Numbered from the stretch's first letter, positions 15,338 through 22,917 are shown. The stretch: 23,024 bases of DNA from Prevotella sp. UBA2444 (GCA_002342665.1 DDQK01000008.1:1-23024); one strand, 5' to 3'. Translations and numbers: made by a program. The notes: generated by a model from the letters alone, not told the origin.

Positions 15338-16431
15338 TCGTCCTTGCATATCTCTGCCGCGTATGCGTTGAGCTGAAGGCATCGCTGGCGCATATTCTCC
15401 AGTTTCTCGTTCTGATAGGGGAAGGGTGCCAGCATCAGCAGCCGGCCTTCTTCGCAGGCTTTGAGATAGCGGGGCTGAGGCTTGAATAGGGGAGGAAGGC
15501 CATTGAGCAGAAGCACGATAAGCGGGATGCCGGCAGCCATTGAGGCAGTAGCCGTCTGTTGCTCACCAGGGCTGATGCATGGCGACACCACGATGGCACC
15601 CTCTTTCTTGGCCCTTTGGAGGATGGCTTCCTTATAGTGTTCTATCTCTTCTTGGGTCATCCTCCGCGAGCACTGTATCTGTATCTTCACGGGGTTGTCG
15701 AGCAGGAATCGGTTGCCCATGGCCTGCATAGGGATGCCGGCGGCGGTGATGGTGCCGAGCTGTGTGAAGTATTCGGGGTGTAGGCGTTTGATGAGCAGGC
15801 GCTTCGGGTTATCGTCGAGGTAGGCCTTCATGCAGTCATATTGTCCTCGGCCGCGCAGGATGCGGTCGTTGTAATTCTCTTCCCATAGGATGCCGTGGTG
15901 GCGGTTGTAGCTTGATGACTGCGGCGGTGACTGCGGCGGTGACTGCGGAGATACCGCAGTATACTGGACGGGAGGATGGGAGGTGTTTTGTGGGGCTTGT
16001 TCAGTATACTGCGGTAATTCCGCAGTCACATCAGGCAGCATCCCCAGCTCCCTTGCCGCCTTCCTGCACCCCGTCTTGAAGCCCCAGATGACGTGCCCCA
16101 GGTGCCGCTCTATCCTTTCATGCACAAACAGTATCCCATGGATATGATCCGGCATGACGCATAGCTTCACCACCTCTATCTGAGGATAGTACTGCGGTAT
16201 TGCCATCCAGCATGCCTTCACCCTCTCTCCGAAGGCCGACAGCTTCACGTGTGCCTCTTCAGGCGTATCTCCTGCGAGCCTTCCCAATAGAGGCCTGCGC
16301 CCCTCGATGGCCATGGTGATCATGTAGATGCCGCGGTCGCAGTAGTCGTTGAGGCTACAGCGCCGCTTCATGGAGGGCTTCTTACCCTTGGCGTATTTCT
16401 CCCATTTCGTCGGTTCTTTCTTCTCTTCCAT
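15334..16431 (-). CDS. REP-associated tyrosine transposase (RAYT) with REP-encoded linker and extra C-terminal domain
   Basis: 365 residues, about twice the usual RAYT (~165). The HUH nuclease core is visible: GIYMITMAIEGRRPLLG, then VMPDHIHGILF with His96 and His98 as the metal-binding HUH pair. ILWEENYNDRILR and AYLDDNPKRLL follow, the latter aligning with the Y-I-x-x-N-P motif, so Tyr204 is the probable catalytic tyrosine. Residues ~135-172 (P/Q/S/T-rich) replace a short loop and are encoded by two inverted REP hairpins plus three 12-bp repeats. From ~220 to the end there is a further domain with AIVVSPCISPGEQ, AGIPLIVLL and EEGRLLMLAPF, Rossmann-like in appearance. Family knowledge: RAYTs nick and move REP elements and are usually single-copy and vertically inherited. 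The gene follows polA, with a third REP in the gap. Confidence 0.85.
   Translation of the reverse strand: MEEKKEPTKWEKYAKGKKPSMKRRCSLNDYCDRGIYMITMAIEGRRPLLGRLAGDTPEEAHVKLSAFGERVKACWMAIPQYYPQIEVVKLCVMPDHIHGILFVHERIERHLGHVIWGFKTGCRKAARELGMLPDVTAELPQYTEQAPQNTSHPPVQYTAVSPQSPPQSPPQSSSYNRHHGILWEENYNDRILRGRGQYDCMKAYLDDNPKRLLIKRLHPEYFTQLGTITAAGIPMQAMGNRFLLDNPVKIQIQCSRRMTQEEIEHYKEAILQRAKKEGAIVVSPCISPGEQQTATASMAAGIPLIVLLLNGLPPLFKPQPRYLKACEEGRLLMLAPFPYQNEKLENMRQRCLQLNAYAAEICKDD
15916..15951. repeat. Three 12-bp direct repeats inside the RAYT gene
   Basis: TGACTGCGGCGG (15916-15927), the same at 15928-15939, and TGACTGCGGAGA (15940-15951). The third unit runs into REP hairpin 1, so the array looks like duplication of its outer arm. 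The unit is four codons long and encodes the SPPQ-type repeat at residues ~161-172. Confidence 0.8.
15942..15964 (-). repeat. REP hairpin 1, inside the RAYT coding sequence
   Basis: Minus strand: GTAT, ACTGCGG, loop TATCT, CCGCAGT. The two 7-nt arms pair perfectly (15960-15954 with 15948-15942). The tetranucleotide next to the stem is where RAYTs expect GTAG; here it is GTAT. Confidence 0.85.
16004..16026 (+). repeat. REP hairpin 2, inside the RAYT coding sequence
   Basis: Plus strand: GTAT, ACTGCGG (16008-16014), loop TAATT, CCGCAGT (16020-16026). It is inverted relative to REP 1; 15952-15966 and 16002-16016 form a perfect 15-nt inverted repeat around a 35-nt centre, the arrangement of a bacterial interspersed mosaic element. 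Confidence 0.85.
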
Positions 16432-16462
16432 AGGTTTTTTCCTTTTTTCTTTTCTTTCGTTT

Positions 16463-16490
16463 AGTAAACTGCGGAAGTACCGCAGTCTAC
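16463..16490 (-). repeat. REP hairpin 3, between polA and the RAYT gene
   Basis: Minus strand: GTAG (16490-16487), ACTGCGG, loop TACTT, CCGCAGT. The core arms are 16486-16480 and 16474-16468, and pairing extends to GTA/TAC outside one mismatch. GTAG directly 5' of the stem is the canonical REP signature recognised by RAYTs. No U-run follows, so it is not a convincing intrinsic terminator. Confidence 0.88.
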
Positions 16491-16503
16491 GGGACGGAGG
16501 GCC

Positions 16504-19269
16504 TTAGTGCGCCTCGAGCCAGTTATCGCCGAAGCCGCTGTCAGCTACGAGGGGCACGGCCAGGGGGAAGGCCCCCTGCATCTCTTCGAGCACGATGCGC
16601 TCTACCTGCTCTTTCTCCTCCGGATAGACGGAGAAATTCAGTTCGTCATGCACCTGCAGGATCATCTTGCTACGGATGCCCTCTGCCTTGAAGCGCTGAT
16701 GGATACGGATCATCGCCACCTTGATGATATCAGCCGCAGTGCCCTGGATGGGTGCATTGATGGCGTTACGCTCTGCGAAGCCCCTCACGGTGGCGTTATG
16801 CGAGTTAATATCAGGCAAATAACGGCGACGGCCGAAGAGGGTGGTGACATAGCCCTGTTTCCTTGCGATTTCTTTTGACATCTCCATATAGTCGCGTACC
16901 TGTGGGAAGGTCTGGAAATAGCCATCGATGAGCATCTTGGCTTCATCACGAGGGATATCGAGCCGCTCGGCGAGGCCGAACACGGTGATGCCGTAGATGA
17001 TGCCGAAGTTGGCTCGCTTCGATTTCGTGCGTTCGTCTCGGGTCACCTCTTCTATAGGTTTCTTATAGATATTTGCCGCTGTGGCCGCATGGAGATCCTT
17101 ACCTTCGCGGAATACCTCTACCATCGCTTCATCCTTCGACAGATGGGCCATTACGCGCAGTTCTATCTGACTGTAGTCTGCTGAAAAGAACAGACAGCCT
17201 GGTTCCGGGATGAAGGCCTTACGAATCTCCTTACCGTCCTCACCTCGGATGGGGATATTCTGCAGGTTGGGATCAGATGATGACAATCGTCCTGTGGCAG
17301 TGATGGTTTGGTTGAAAGATGTATGGATATGTCCTGTACGCGGATTGATCAGCTTTGGCAGGGCATCGATATAAGTGCCGATGAGTTTCTTCAAGCCCCT
17401 GTGCTCGAGGATGTCAGCCACGATTTCGTGCTTGTTCTTCAGCTGCTGGAGTACTTCTTCTGATGTCACGTATTGGCCTGTCTTCGTCTTCTTGGCCTTC
17501 TCTACGATCTTGAGTTTATCGAAGAGAATTTCTCCTACTTGCTTTGGCGATGCGATGTTGAACTGACCGCCTGCGAGTTCGTAGATACGGCCTTCGATTT
17601 CATTCATCCTATCAGTCAAAACCTTTGACGTTTCTTTCAACGAGTCCGTATCGAGGCACACACCGTTCATCTCCATCTCTGCCAGTACGGGCATCAGCGG
17701 CATTTCTATATTGTAGAATAGGTTTTCGCACTCAAACTTCTTCAGTTCCGGCTCCAGCTTGTTCTTCAGTCGCAGGGTGATATCGGCATCCTCGGCGGCA
17801 TATTCATAGACATCGGTAGGGGAGAGCTCGCGCATCGATTTCTGATTCTTGCCCTTCGGCCCGATGAGCTCATCGATATGTATCGTTTGATAGTTCAGAT
17901 AGATCTCCGCCATGTAGTCCATGTTGTGATGCAGTTCTGGCTGGATGAGGTAGTGGGCGATCATCGTGTCCCACATCTTGCCTTTCAACTCGATGCCATA
18001 GTTGGCGAGCACTTCAAGGTCGTACTTCAGATTCTGTCCGATTTTCAGGATTTGGGGGTCTTCGTACACCTCTTTGAATATATTAACAATTCGCAACGCT
18101 TCTTCACGTTTGGCGGGAATGGGCACGTAGAATGCCTCAAATTCCTTCACGGCGAAGCTTAAACCTACCAATTCTGCATCGATGGGCGAGGTTGAGGTCG
18201 TTTCCGTGTCCAGACTGAGAAATTCTTTTGTCCTAAAATAATCACAAAGTTTTCTCATTTCCTCCTCATTATCAACGAGTTTGTAGTTATGAGCCGTCGT
18301 TTTAAGCGTCTCAAAACTCGTGTTTTTGGCCAAATCTTGCCCGTCGGACGGAAATTCTGCAAAGAGATCGAGTTGTGTGTTAGCGGGTTTTTGCACCTTT
18401 TGTGATTTTTTAAGAACTCGGTCAGCGAAGCTCTTCATCTCCAGTTCAGTGAGCAATTTGCCCAGTTCGTCTTCATCTGGCTCTACAATCTTCAAAGATT
18501 CCAAATCGAGCTCGATGGGGACGTCGGTCTTGATGGTGGCCAGGAAGTAACTCATCTTGATATCCTCCACATGCTCCTCCACTTTCTCGCGAAGCTTACC
18601 CTTGATTTCTGACGATCGCTCTATCAGTGCTGCCACACTTCCGAACTCGTTGATCAGTTTCACGGCAGTCTTCTCGCCGACACCAGGACATCCTGGGAAG
18701 TTATCTGCCGAGTCGCCCATCAGCGCGAGCAGGTCAATGACCGATTCTGTCGATGGAATGCCATATTTCTCGCACACTTCTTGAGGGCCCATCACCTCAT
18801 AGCCGCCTCCATGACGGGGGCGGTAGATGCGTGTATGGTCTGTTACAAGCTGTCCGTAGTCTTTGTCGGGTGTCAGCATATATGTCTCCACGCCGATGGA
18901 ATCAGCCTTTTTTGCCAGAGTTCCGATGACATCATCGGCCTCGTAGCCATCTGCCTGCAGGATGGGGATGCGGTAGGCCTTGAGCAGTTCCTTGATGATC
19001 GGCACTGCCTTTCGGATATCTTCCGGTGTCTCCTCTCGCTGGGCTTTATAAGCTGGGAAAGCCTCGCTGCGGAAGGTAGGTCCGTGGGGATCGAAGGCTA
19101 CGCCGATGTGGGTAGGCTTCTCTTTGGTGAGTACTTCGTTCAGGGTATTGAGGAACCCCATGATGGCACTCGTATTCAGCCCCTTCGAGTTGATACGTGG
19201 GTTCTTAATAAATGCATAATAGCTGCGATAAATGAGCGCATAAGCGTCTAAAAGAAATAATTTCTGCAT
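16504..19269 (-). CDS. polA: DNA polymerase I
   Basis: 921 residues with all three domains. The N-terminal 5' nuclease (~1-290) has LFLLDAYALIYRSYYAF, DGYEADDVIGTLA, DKDYGQLV and the HhH FPGCPGVGEKTA. The 3'-5' exonuclease (~330-510) has an intact first motif, LSLDTETT (Asp354, Glu356), so proofreading is probably active, unlike in Taq-type enzymes. The polymerase domain has motif A ADYSQIELRVMAHLS, motif B KRANFGIIYGITVFG and motif C LQVHDE (His874, Asp875). It fills gaps in repair and processes Okazaki fragments. Transcription diverges from the polyprenyl synthase gene at 19270-19356; I find no perfect -7 box on this strand (TAATTTTA is nearest). The RAYT gene follows 72 nt downstream. Confidence 0.98.
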   Translation of the reverse strand: MQKLFLLDAYALIYRSYYAFIKNPRINSKGLNTSAIMGFLNTLNEVLTKEKPTHIGVAFDPHGPTFRSEAFPAYKAQREETPEDIRKAVPIIKELLKAYRIPILQADGYEADDVIGTLAKKADSIGVETYMLTPDKDYGQLVTDHTRIYRPRHGGGYEVMGPQEVCEKYGIPSTESVIDLLALMGDSADNFPGCPGVGEKTAVKLINEFGSVAALIERSSEIKGKLREKVEEHVEDIKMSYFLATIKTDVPIELDLESLKIVEPDEDELGKLLTELEMKSFADRVLKKSQKVQKPANTQLDLFAEFPSDGQDLAKNTSFETLKTTAHNYKLVDNEEEMRKLCDYFRTKEFLSLDTETTSTSPIDAELVGLSFAVKEFEAFYVPIPAKREEALRIVNIFKEVYEDPQILKIGQNLKYDLEVLANYGIELKGKMWDTMIAHYLIQPELHHNMDYMAEIYLNYQTIHIDELIGPKGKNQKSMRELSPTDVYEYAAEDADITLRLKNKLEPELKKFECENLFYNIEMPLMPVLAEMEMNGVCLDTDSLKETSKVLTDRMNEIEGRIYELAGGQFNIASPKQVGEILFDKLKIVEKAKKTKTGQYVTSEEVLQQLKNKHEIVADILEHRGLKKLIGTYIDALPKLINPRTGHIHTSFNQTITATGRLSSSDPNLQNIPIRGEDGKEIRKAFIPEPGCLFFSADYSQIELRVMAHLSKDEAMVEVFREGKDLHAATAANIYKKPIEEVTRDERTKSKRANFGIIYGITVFGLAERLDIPRDEAKMLIDGYFQTFPQVRDYMEMSKEIARKQGYVTTLFGRRRYLPDINSHNATVRGFAERNAINAPIQGTAADIIKVAMIRIHQRFKAEGIRSKMILQVHDELNFSVYPEEKEQVERIVLEEMQGAFPLAVPLVADSGFGDNWLEAH

Positions 19270-19307
19270 AAATTTCTTAATTTTGAGTGTAAAATTACTA
19301 AAAATTC

Positions 19308-19337
19308 TTTGTAATCCAATGATTTTTACTAATTTTG
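19308..19337 (+). promoter_or_regulatory. Promoter of the polyprenyl synthase gene
   Basis: TTTG (19308-19311), 18-bp spacer, TAATTTTG (19330-19337). The -7 box is perfect and the spacer is 2 bp shorter than in the other promoters here. The ATG at 19357 is 19 nt downstream. Confidence 0.6.
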
Positions 19338-19356
19338 TATCAAAATTCAGTCTGAG

Positions 19357-20331
19357 ATGGATTATTTATCAGTCATAAAAGAGCCCATAGCGAGCGATTT
19401 TCAGGATTTCCAGTCTAAGTTTCAGGATGCCCTGATGTATAGTGATGGCATCCTGTCAAGTGCACTGGCTCACATCCGTCAGCGTACGGGCAAGCAGATG
19501 CGCCCTATGCTGACTCTTCTTTCTGCAAAGAACTACGGTCAGATTTCTGATGTGACTCATTATGCGGCCGTTGCCCTTGAATTGCTTCATACGGCCAGCC
19601 TCGTTCATGATGACGTGGTTGATGAGAGCAGTGAGCGGCGCGGACAACCTTCTGTCAATGTCTCCTATAATAATAAGGTGGCTGTTTTGGTGGGTGACTA
19701 TATCCTCTCCACCTGTCTTCTGAACGTCTCGTTTACTAACAATCATAGAATTTTATATTATCTCTCCGAATTAGGGCGAACCTTGGCATCTGGTGAGATT
19801 CTCCAGCTTCAGAACATCAATAATCAGGAGATATCGGAAGATGCTTATTTCCAGGTTATTAGACAGAAGACGGCTTCTCTCTTCGAAACCTGTTGCAGTA
19901 TGGGAGCCCTCTCCGTCGGTGCTTCTGACGAGGATGTGGAAAAGGCCAAAATGTTCGGACAGAATCTCGGTACTATTTTCCAGATACGCGATGATATTTT
20001 CGATTACTTCGATTCTGTGGATATTGGTAAGCCCACCGGCAATGATATGCGTGAAGGCAAATTGACCCTGCCTGTTATCTATGCCCTTACTCACTCTGAT
20101 TTTGAACCCATGAAATTATTGGCTCGCAAGGTGAAGGTTGGTAAGATTAATGCCGATGAAATCGCCGTTTTGGTGGAATTTACCAAGCGCCAGGGTGGCA
20201 TTGAGTATGCGGAGCAGAAGATGGAGGAGATAGCCGTTGATGCCCGTCGGTATATCGAGTCTTCCGTGAAACCAGACTTGCAAGAAGCCTTCTCGATGTA
20301 TCTCGATTATGTGATACAGAGGAACCAATAA
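19357..20331 (+). CDS. trans-Polyprenyl diphosphate synthase (long-chain type)
   Basis: 324 residues. Both Asp-rich motifs are intact: first HDDVVDE (Asp85, 86, 89) and second RDDIFDY (Asp212, 213, 216). GKQMRPML near residue 46, RRGQPSVNV and LVGDYILS, and GKPTGNDMREGKLTLPVIYAL complete the pattern. These enzymes condense isopentenyl diphosphate onto an allylic starter. The first motif has two residues between its Asp pair and the third Asp, and small residues upstream (Thr79, Ala80), which is typical of long-chain makers such as octaprenyl synthase, so a menaquinone side chain is the likely product. Product length cannot be fixed from sequence. It has its own promoter and terminator. Confidence 0.93.
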   Translation: MDYLSVIKEPIASDFQDFQSKFQDALMYSDGILSSALAHIRQRTGKQMRPMLTLLSAKNYGQISDVTHYAAVALELLHTASLVHDDVVDESSERRGQPSVNVSYNNKVAVLVGDYILSTCLLNVSFTNNHRILYYLSELGRTLASGEILQLQNINNQEISEDAYFQVIRQKTASLFETCCSMGALSVGASDEDVEKAKMFGQNLGTIFQIRDDIFDYFDSVDIGKPTGNDMREGKLTLPVIYALTHSDFEPMKLLARKVKVGKINADEIAVLVEFTKRQGGIEYAEQKMEEIAVDARRYIESSVKPDLQEAFSMYLDYVIQRNQ

Positions 20332-20359
20332 AAAAGGTGTGCAACTGCACACCTTTTTT
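20330..20359. terminator. Bidirectional intrinsic terminator between the polyprenyl synthase gene and deoC
   Basis: AAAAAAGGTGTGC (20330-20342), loop AACT, GCACACCTTTTTT (20347-20359): 13 bp of perfect pairing with A and T tracts on both sides, so it works in either direction. It begins within the TAA stop of the synthase gene and lies 18 bp from the deoC stop. Confidence 0.92.
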
Positions 20360-20377
20360 ATTTCCTCGATGCTTTCT

Positions 20378-21280
20378 TCAGAAGAATTTCACCTCTTCGC
20401 CGATTACCTCGCTCAGCAGCATATTGGCCAATCGCGATGTTCCCATGCGGAACCACTGGTTGGTGAGCCATTTTTCGCCCAGAACCTCTTTCACGATGGT
20501 GTAGTATATCAGTGCATCCATCACTGAGTTAAGGCCTCCAGCGGGCTTAAAACCGATCTGTATGCCCGTCTCATCGTAGTATTCCTTGATGGCCTGGCAC
20601 ATTACGTAGGCTGCCTCCGGTGTTGCCGCTGGCTCGAGCTTGCCTGTTGATGTCTTGATATAGTCTGCCCCTGCATACATGGCGAGCAGCGAGGCCGTCT
20701 TGATGTTCTTGGCTGTCTTGAGGCATCCCGTCTCCAGGATCACTTTCATCTTGTGCTCTCCGCAGGCTTCCTTCATCTGCTGGATTTCATCGCACACCGT
20801 CTCGTAGTCGCCTGAGAGGAATGCTCCCACGCTCTGCACCATATCGATCTCTGTAGCGCCGTCTTTGATGGCCAGTGAGGTTTCTACCGTCTTCACCTCT
20901 ATCAGGGCCTGAGAAGACGGGAAACTGCCTGATACGCATGCTATCTCAACGCCGTCTACCTCCAATGTTTCTGAGACTATCCTGGCGAATCGCGGATAGA
21001 CGCAGATGGTGGCTACGTGGGGTAGGTTAGGGTAGGTGGCCTCGAACTGGTTCACGCGCTCCGTGAAGGCCAGAACCGACTCATCTGAGTCTGTTGTCTT
21101 CAGGGTGGTCAGTTCCACGCTTCCCATCAGGAATTTCTTCACTTCCGGTGTGTCATTCTCATGCACTTTCTCTGCGATGATCTTCTTCACTGCCTCGCGA
21201 ACCTCTTCGTCAGAGATCTCGAGATTGTACTTGCTCAGGGCATCTTCTATACGCCCCTTCTGAATCGTTGTTTCTGCCAT
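20378..21280 (-). CDS. deoC: Deoxyribose-phosphate aldolase
   Basis: 300 residues, longer than the ~220-260 of typical DeoC because of an N-terminal helical extension (~1-55), as in other Bacteroidetes. It cleaves 2-deoxyribose 5-phosphate to glyceraldehyde 3-phosphate and acetaldehyde. Active-site landmarks: TICVYPRF, GATEIDMV (Asp146), the Schiff-base lysine in DYIKTSTGKL (Lys209), and the second lysine in GFKPAGGL (Lys245). It lies last in a six-gene minus-strand unit, 12 nt after the MazG-like gene, and joins nucleotide salvage to that gene's nucleotide clean-up role. Confidence 0.96.
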   Translation of the reverse strand: MAETTIQKGRIEDALSKYNLEISDEEVREAVKKIIAEKVHENDTPEVKKFLMGSVELTTLKTTDSDESVLAFTERVNQFEATYPNLPHVATICVYPRFARIVSETLEVDGVEIACVSGSFPSSQALIEVKTVETSLAIKDGATEIDMVQSVGAFLSGDYETVCDEIQQMKEACGEHKMKVILETGCLKTAKNIKTASLLAMYAGADYIKTSTGKLEPAATPEAAYVMCQAIKEYYDETGIQIGFKPAGGLNSVMDALIYYTIVKEVLGEKWLTNQWFRMGTSRLANMLLSEVIGEEVKFF

Positions 21281-21292
21281 TTTATACTTGTT

Positions 21293-21619
21293 TTATGCCA
21301 TTAATTTCTTGTTGTGGATGTGGCGCAGGGAGTCGCGCTGGGTCTTCTTCTCGATGGACTTGAGTAACTCTTCGGTCAGGTCTACGCCCGTCTGATTGGC
21401 CAGGCAGAGCAGCACCCACAGCACGTCGGCCATCTCCTCGCCGAGGTTGTCCTTCTCGCCCTCCTTGAAGCTCTGATCACCGTATTTGCGGGCGATTACC
21501 CGTGCCAGTTCTCCTACCTCCTCTGTCAGAACCGCCATGTTGGTCAGTTCTGAGAAATATCTCACGCCGTACTCCCGTATCCAGCGGTCAACGGCCTCTT
21601 GTGCTTCCTTGATGGTCAT
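21293..21619 (-). CDS. MazG-like nucleotide pyrophosphohydrolase
   Basis: 108 residues from the ATG at 21619. The single MazG domain has the metal-binding pattern EEVGE (Glu33, 34, 37) then EEMAD (Glu61/62, Asp65), with NQTGVDLTEELLKSIEKKTQRDSLRH after it. Such small all-alpha enzymes hydrolyse (deoxy)nucleoside triphosphates to monophosphate and pyrophosphate; substrate here unknown. The upstream frame to 21769 codes for an unrelated Arg/His-rich stretch that is simply the overlapping reading of the neighbour. The ATG overlaps the stop of the 82-residue gene (ATGA), which decides the start. deoC follows after 12 nt. Confidence 0.9.
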   Translation of the reverse strand: MTIKEAQEAVDRWIREYGVRYFSELTNMAVLTEEVGELARVIARKYGDQSFKEGEKDNLGEEMADVLWVLLCLANQTGVDLTEELLKSIEKKTQRDSLRHIHNKKLMA

Positions 21620-21864
21620 CTTGCTTTCAGCATTTGTATGAGTAATATCGCGATGCAGATGAGTATCATCACGATGTATTGCTTGTTCTCGCGCTCGTAT
21701 TCCTTCCAGTGGAAGGCCTTGTAGAGGAAGATGACGAGCAGGCACAGCAGTCCTGCGCCGCAGGGCCATGCGCCGTAGCCGACGCCCATAAACAGCGACA
21801 GTACCACGCCGATCAGCAGCAGTAGCATGCCCGATACTTCTATTTCCCGCAGATATTTCTTCAT
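21616..21864 (-). CDS. Small membrane protein, 82 residues, unrecognised
   Basis: Predicted from the ATG at 21864. Hydrophobic spans lie at ~11-28, ~33-48 and ~62-78, with a basic N-terminus (MKKYLREIE) and a charged central loop (FHWKEYERENKQY). No catalytic motif is visible. It overlaps both neighbours by 4 nt (ATGA), with the 90-residue gene before it and the MazG-like gene after it, which indicates translational coupling. The frame upstream of 21864 is antisense to nothing known and lacks a start context, so the shorter form is preferred. Confidence 0.75.
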   Translation of the reverse strand: MKKYLREIEVSGMLLLLIGVVLSLFMGVGYGAWPCGAGLLCLLVIFLYKAFHWKEYERENKQYIVMILICIAILLIQMLKAR

Positions 21865-22133
21865 TCGAATGTAAATAAGTAGTCTTTCGTAAAGTATAGT
21901 ATTGCCGCGATGCCGATGATTTCGAATATCAAGAGCGCCTTCCACTCCGTGTCACCGAGTGTCGTGATATTCTTATTGTGAAAGAGATGCCAAAGCGCTA
22001 CGATCATCACTATGGCGCAAACGGCGATGATCACTATTTTCCAAAAATGTGGTATCAGGAATGCACCGAGTACGAATAATATACCTATGGCTACATGGCC
22101 ACCAGGATGATTTATGATGCCTTTTACTGTCAT
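21861..22133 (-). CDS. Small membrane protein, 90 residues, unrecognised
   Basis: Three hydrophobic segments (~13-28, ~30-49 and ~66-82). Between the second and third is a short polar loop (HNKNITTLGDTEW). It begins 12 nt after the 71-residue gene and its stop overlaps the next start by 4 nt. I recognise no family. The trio of small membrane genes is tightly packed between dtd and mazG-like, so they probably act together or share only expression. Confidence 0.7.
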   Translation of the reverse strand: MTVKGIINHPGGHVAIGILFVLGAFLIPHFWKIVIIAVCAIVMIVALWHLFHNKNITTLGDTEWKALLIFEIIGIAAILYFTKDYLFTFE

Positions 22134-22145
22134 TTTGATTGCTGA

Positions 22146-22361
22146 TTATAGTCCGAATAGTGATAGTCCTACAAGTACGAGGAAGGCCACGGAGATGTAG
22201 TTCGACATCTTGTCGTTCTCTTTCCAGTGGATGATGGTCCAGATGCTCGTGAGGGTCATGATACCGAGTCCAATCCAGCAGAGGATGCCCATGTTCAGAA
22301 TGCGCCCGATGATGTAGCAAATAAGCGCTACAAAGTTTGTGTAATTGATGTACTGTCTCAT
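22146..22361 (-). CDS. Small membrane protein, 71 residues, unrecognised
   Basis: Two to three hydrophobic stretches (about 8-22, 26-44 and 54-71) around a charged HWKENDKM loop. It starts 4 nt after the dtd stop. The HWKE loop resembles the FHWKEYERE loop of the 82-residue neighbour, so the two may be distant paralogues. Function unknown. Confidence 0.68.
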   Translation of the reverse strand: MRQYINYTNFVALICYIIGRILNMGILCWIGLGIMTLTSIWTIIHWKENDKMSNYISVAFLVLVGLSLFGL

Positions 22362-22365
22362 AATC

Positions 22366-22818
22366 TTATTCTTTGTTTTTGGTGTCCATGCAGATGGTGA
22401 CGGGGCCGTCGTTGAGCAGTTCCACTTTCATGTCAGCTCCGAATTCGCCCGTGCCTACAGGCTTGCCGATGGCCTCTGAAAGATGGTTGCAGAAGGCCTC
22501 GTAGAGTGGGATGGAGTGCTCGTGAGAGCCTGCGCGAAACCATGAGGGCCTGTTACCTTTCTTATAACTGGCGTAGAGCGTAAACTGACTCACCACGAGG
22601 GCCTCGCCGCCGATGTCCTGGATGGAGCGGTTCATCACGCCCGCTTCATCGTCAAACACCCTCAGGTTGGCTATCTTCTTCACCAGCCAGTCTATGTCTT
22701 CTTCGGTGTCATCATCGCAGATGCCGAGGAGGATAAGGAATCCCCATCCAATCTGGCTCTTAACTTGGCCTTCGATAGTCACGCTGGCATGGCTCACTCT
22801 TTGTACGACTGCTCTCAT
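22366..22818 (-). CDS. dtd: D-aminoacyl-tRNA deacylase
   Basis: 150 residues from the ATG at 22818, the standard length. It begins MRAVVQRVSHASVTIEG, carries GWGFLILLGI, the catalytic-region SQFTLYASYKKGNRPSW and the NDGPVT motif (LNDGPVTICMDT) that forms the chiral pocket with the Gly-cisPro region. It removes D-amino acids (and glycine mischarged on tRNA-Ala) from tRNA in the cytoplasm. The frame extends to 22941, but that part is promoter DNA (TATCTTTG at 22862-22855). It is first in a six-gene operon with three small membrane proteins, the MazG-like gene and deoC. Confidence 0.97.
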   Translation of the reverse strand: MRAVVQRVSHASVTIEGQVKSQIGWGFLILLGICDDDTEEDIDWLVKKIANLRVFDDEAGVMNRSIQDIGGEALVVSQFTLYASYKKGNRPSWFRAGSHEHSIPLYEAFCNHLSEAIGKPVGTGEFGADMKVELLNDGPVTICMDTKNKE

Positions 22819-22854
22819 TCTTCTGTTGTTTTCGGCTTGTTTCTGATTTTTCGG

Positions 22855-22886
22855 CAAAGATACGATATTATTCTGAATTGACCAAA
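22855..22886 (-). promoter_or_regulatory. Promoter of the dtd operon
   Basis: Minus strand: TTTG (22886-22883), 20-bp spacer, TATCTTTG (22862-22855), a perfect match. The ATG at 22818 is 36 nt downstream. Confidence 0.85.
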
Positions 22887-22917
22887 TTTTGCCTCTTAAT
22901 TCTCTGTTTCCCCATTT

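Noticed and set aside
16191..16207. Possible fourth REP (ACTGCGGTATT then GCC)
   Set aside because: Only one arm matches; the right arm is CCATCCA instead of CCGCAGT, and the stretch encodes the conserved-looking IPQYYPQ of the transposase.
15334..16490. Active IS200/IS605 insertion sequence
   Set aside because: No TnpB-type gene, no paired end hairpins at two flanks of the gene, and REP-type signals instead; the sequence fits a single-copy RAYT better.
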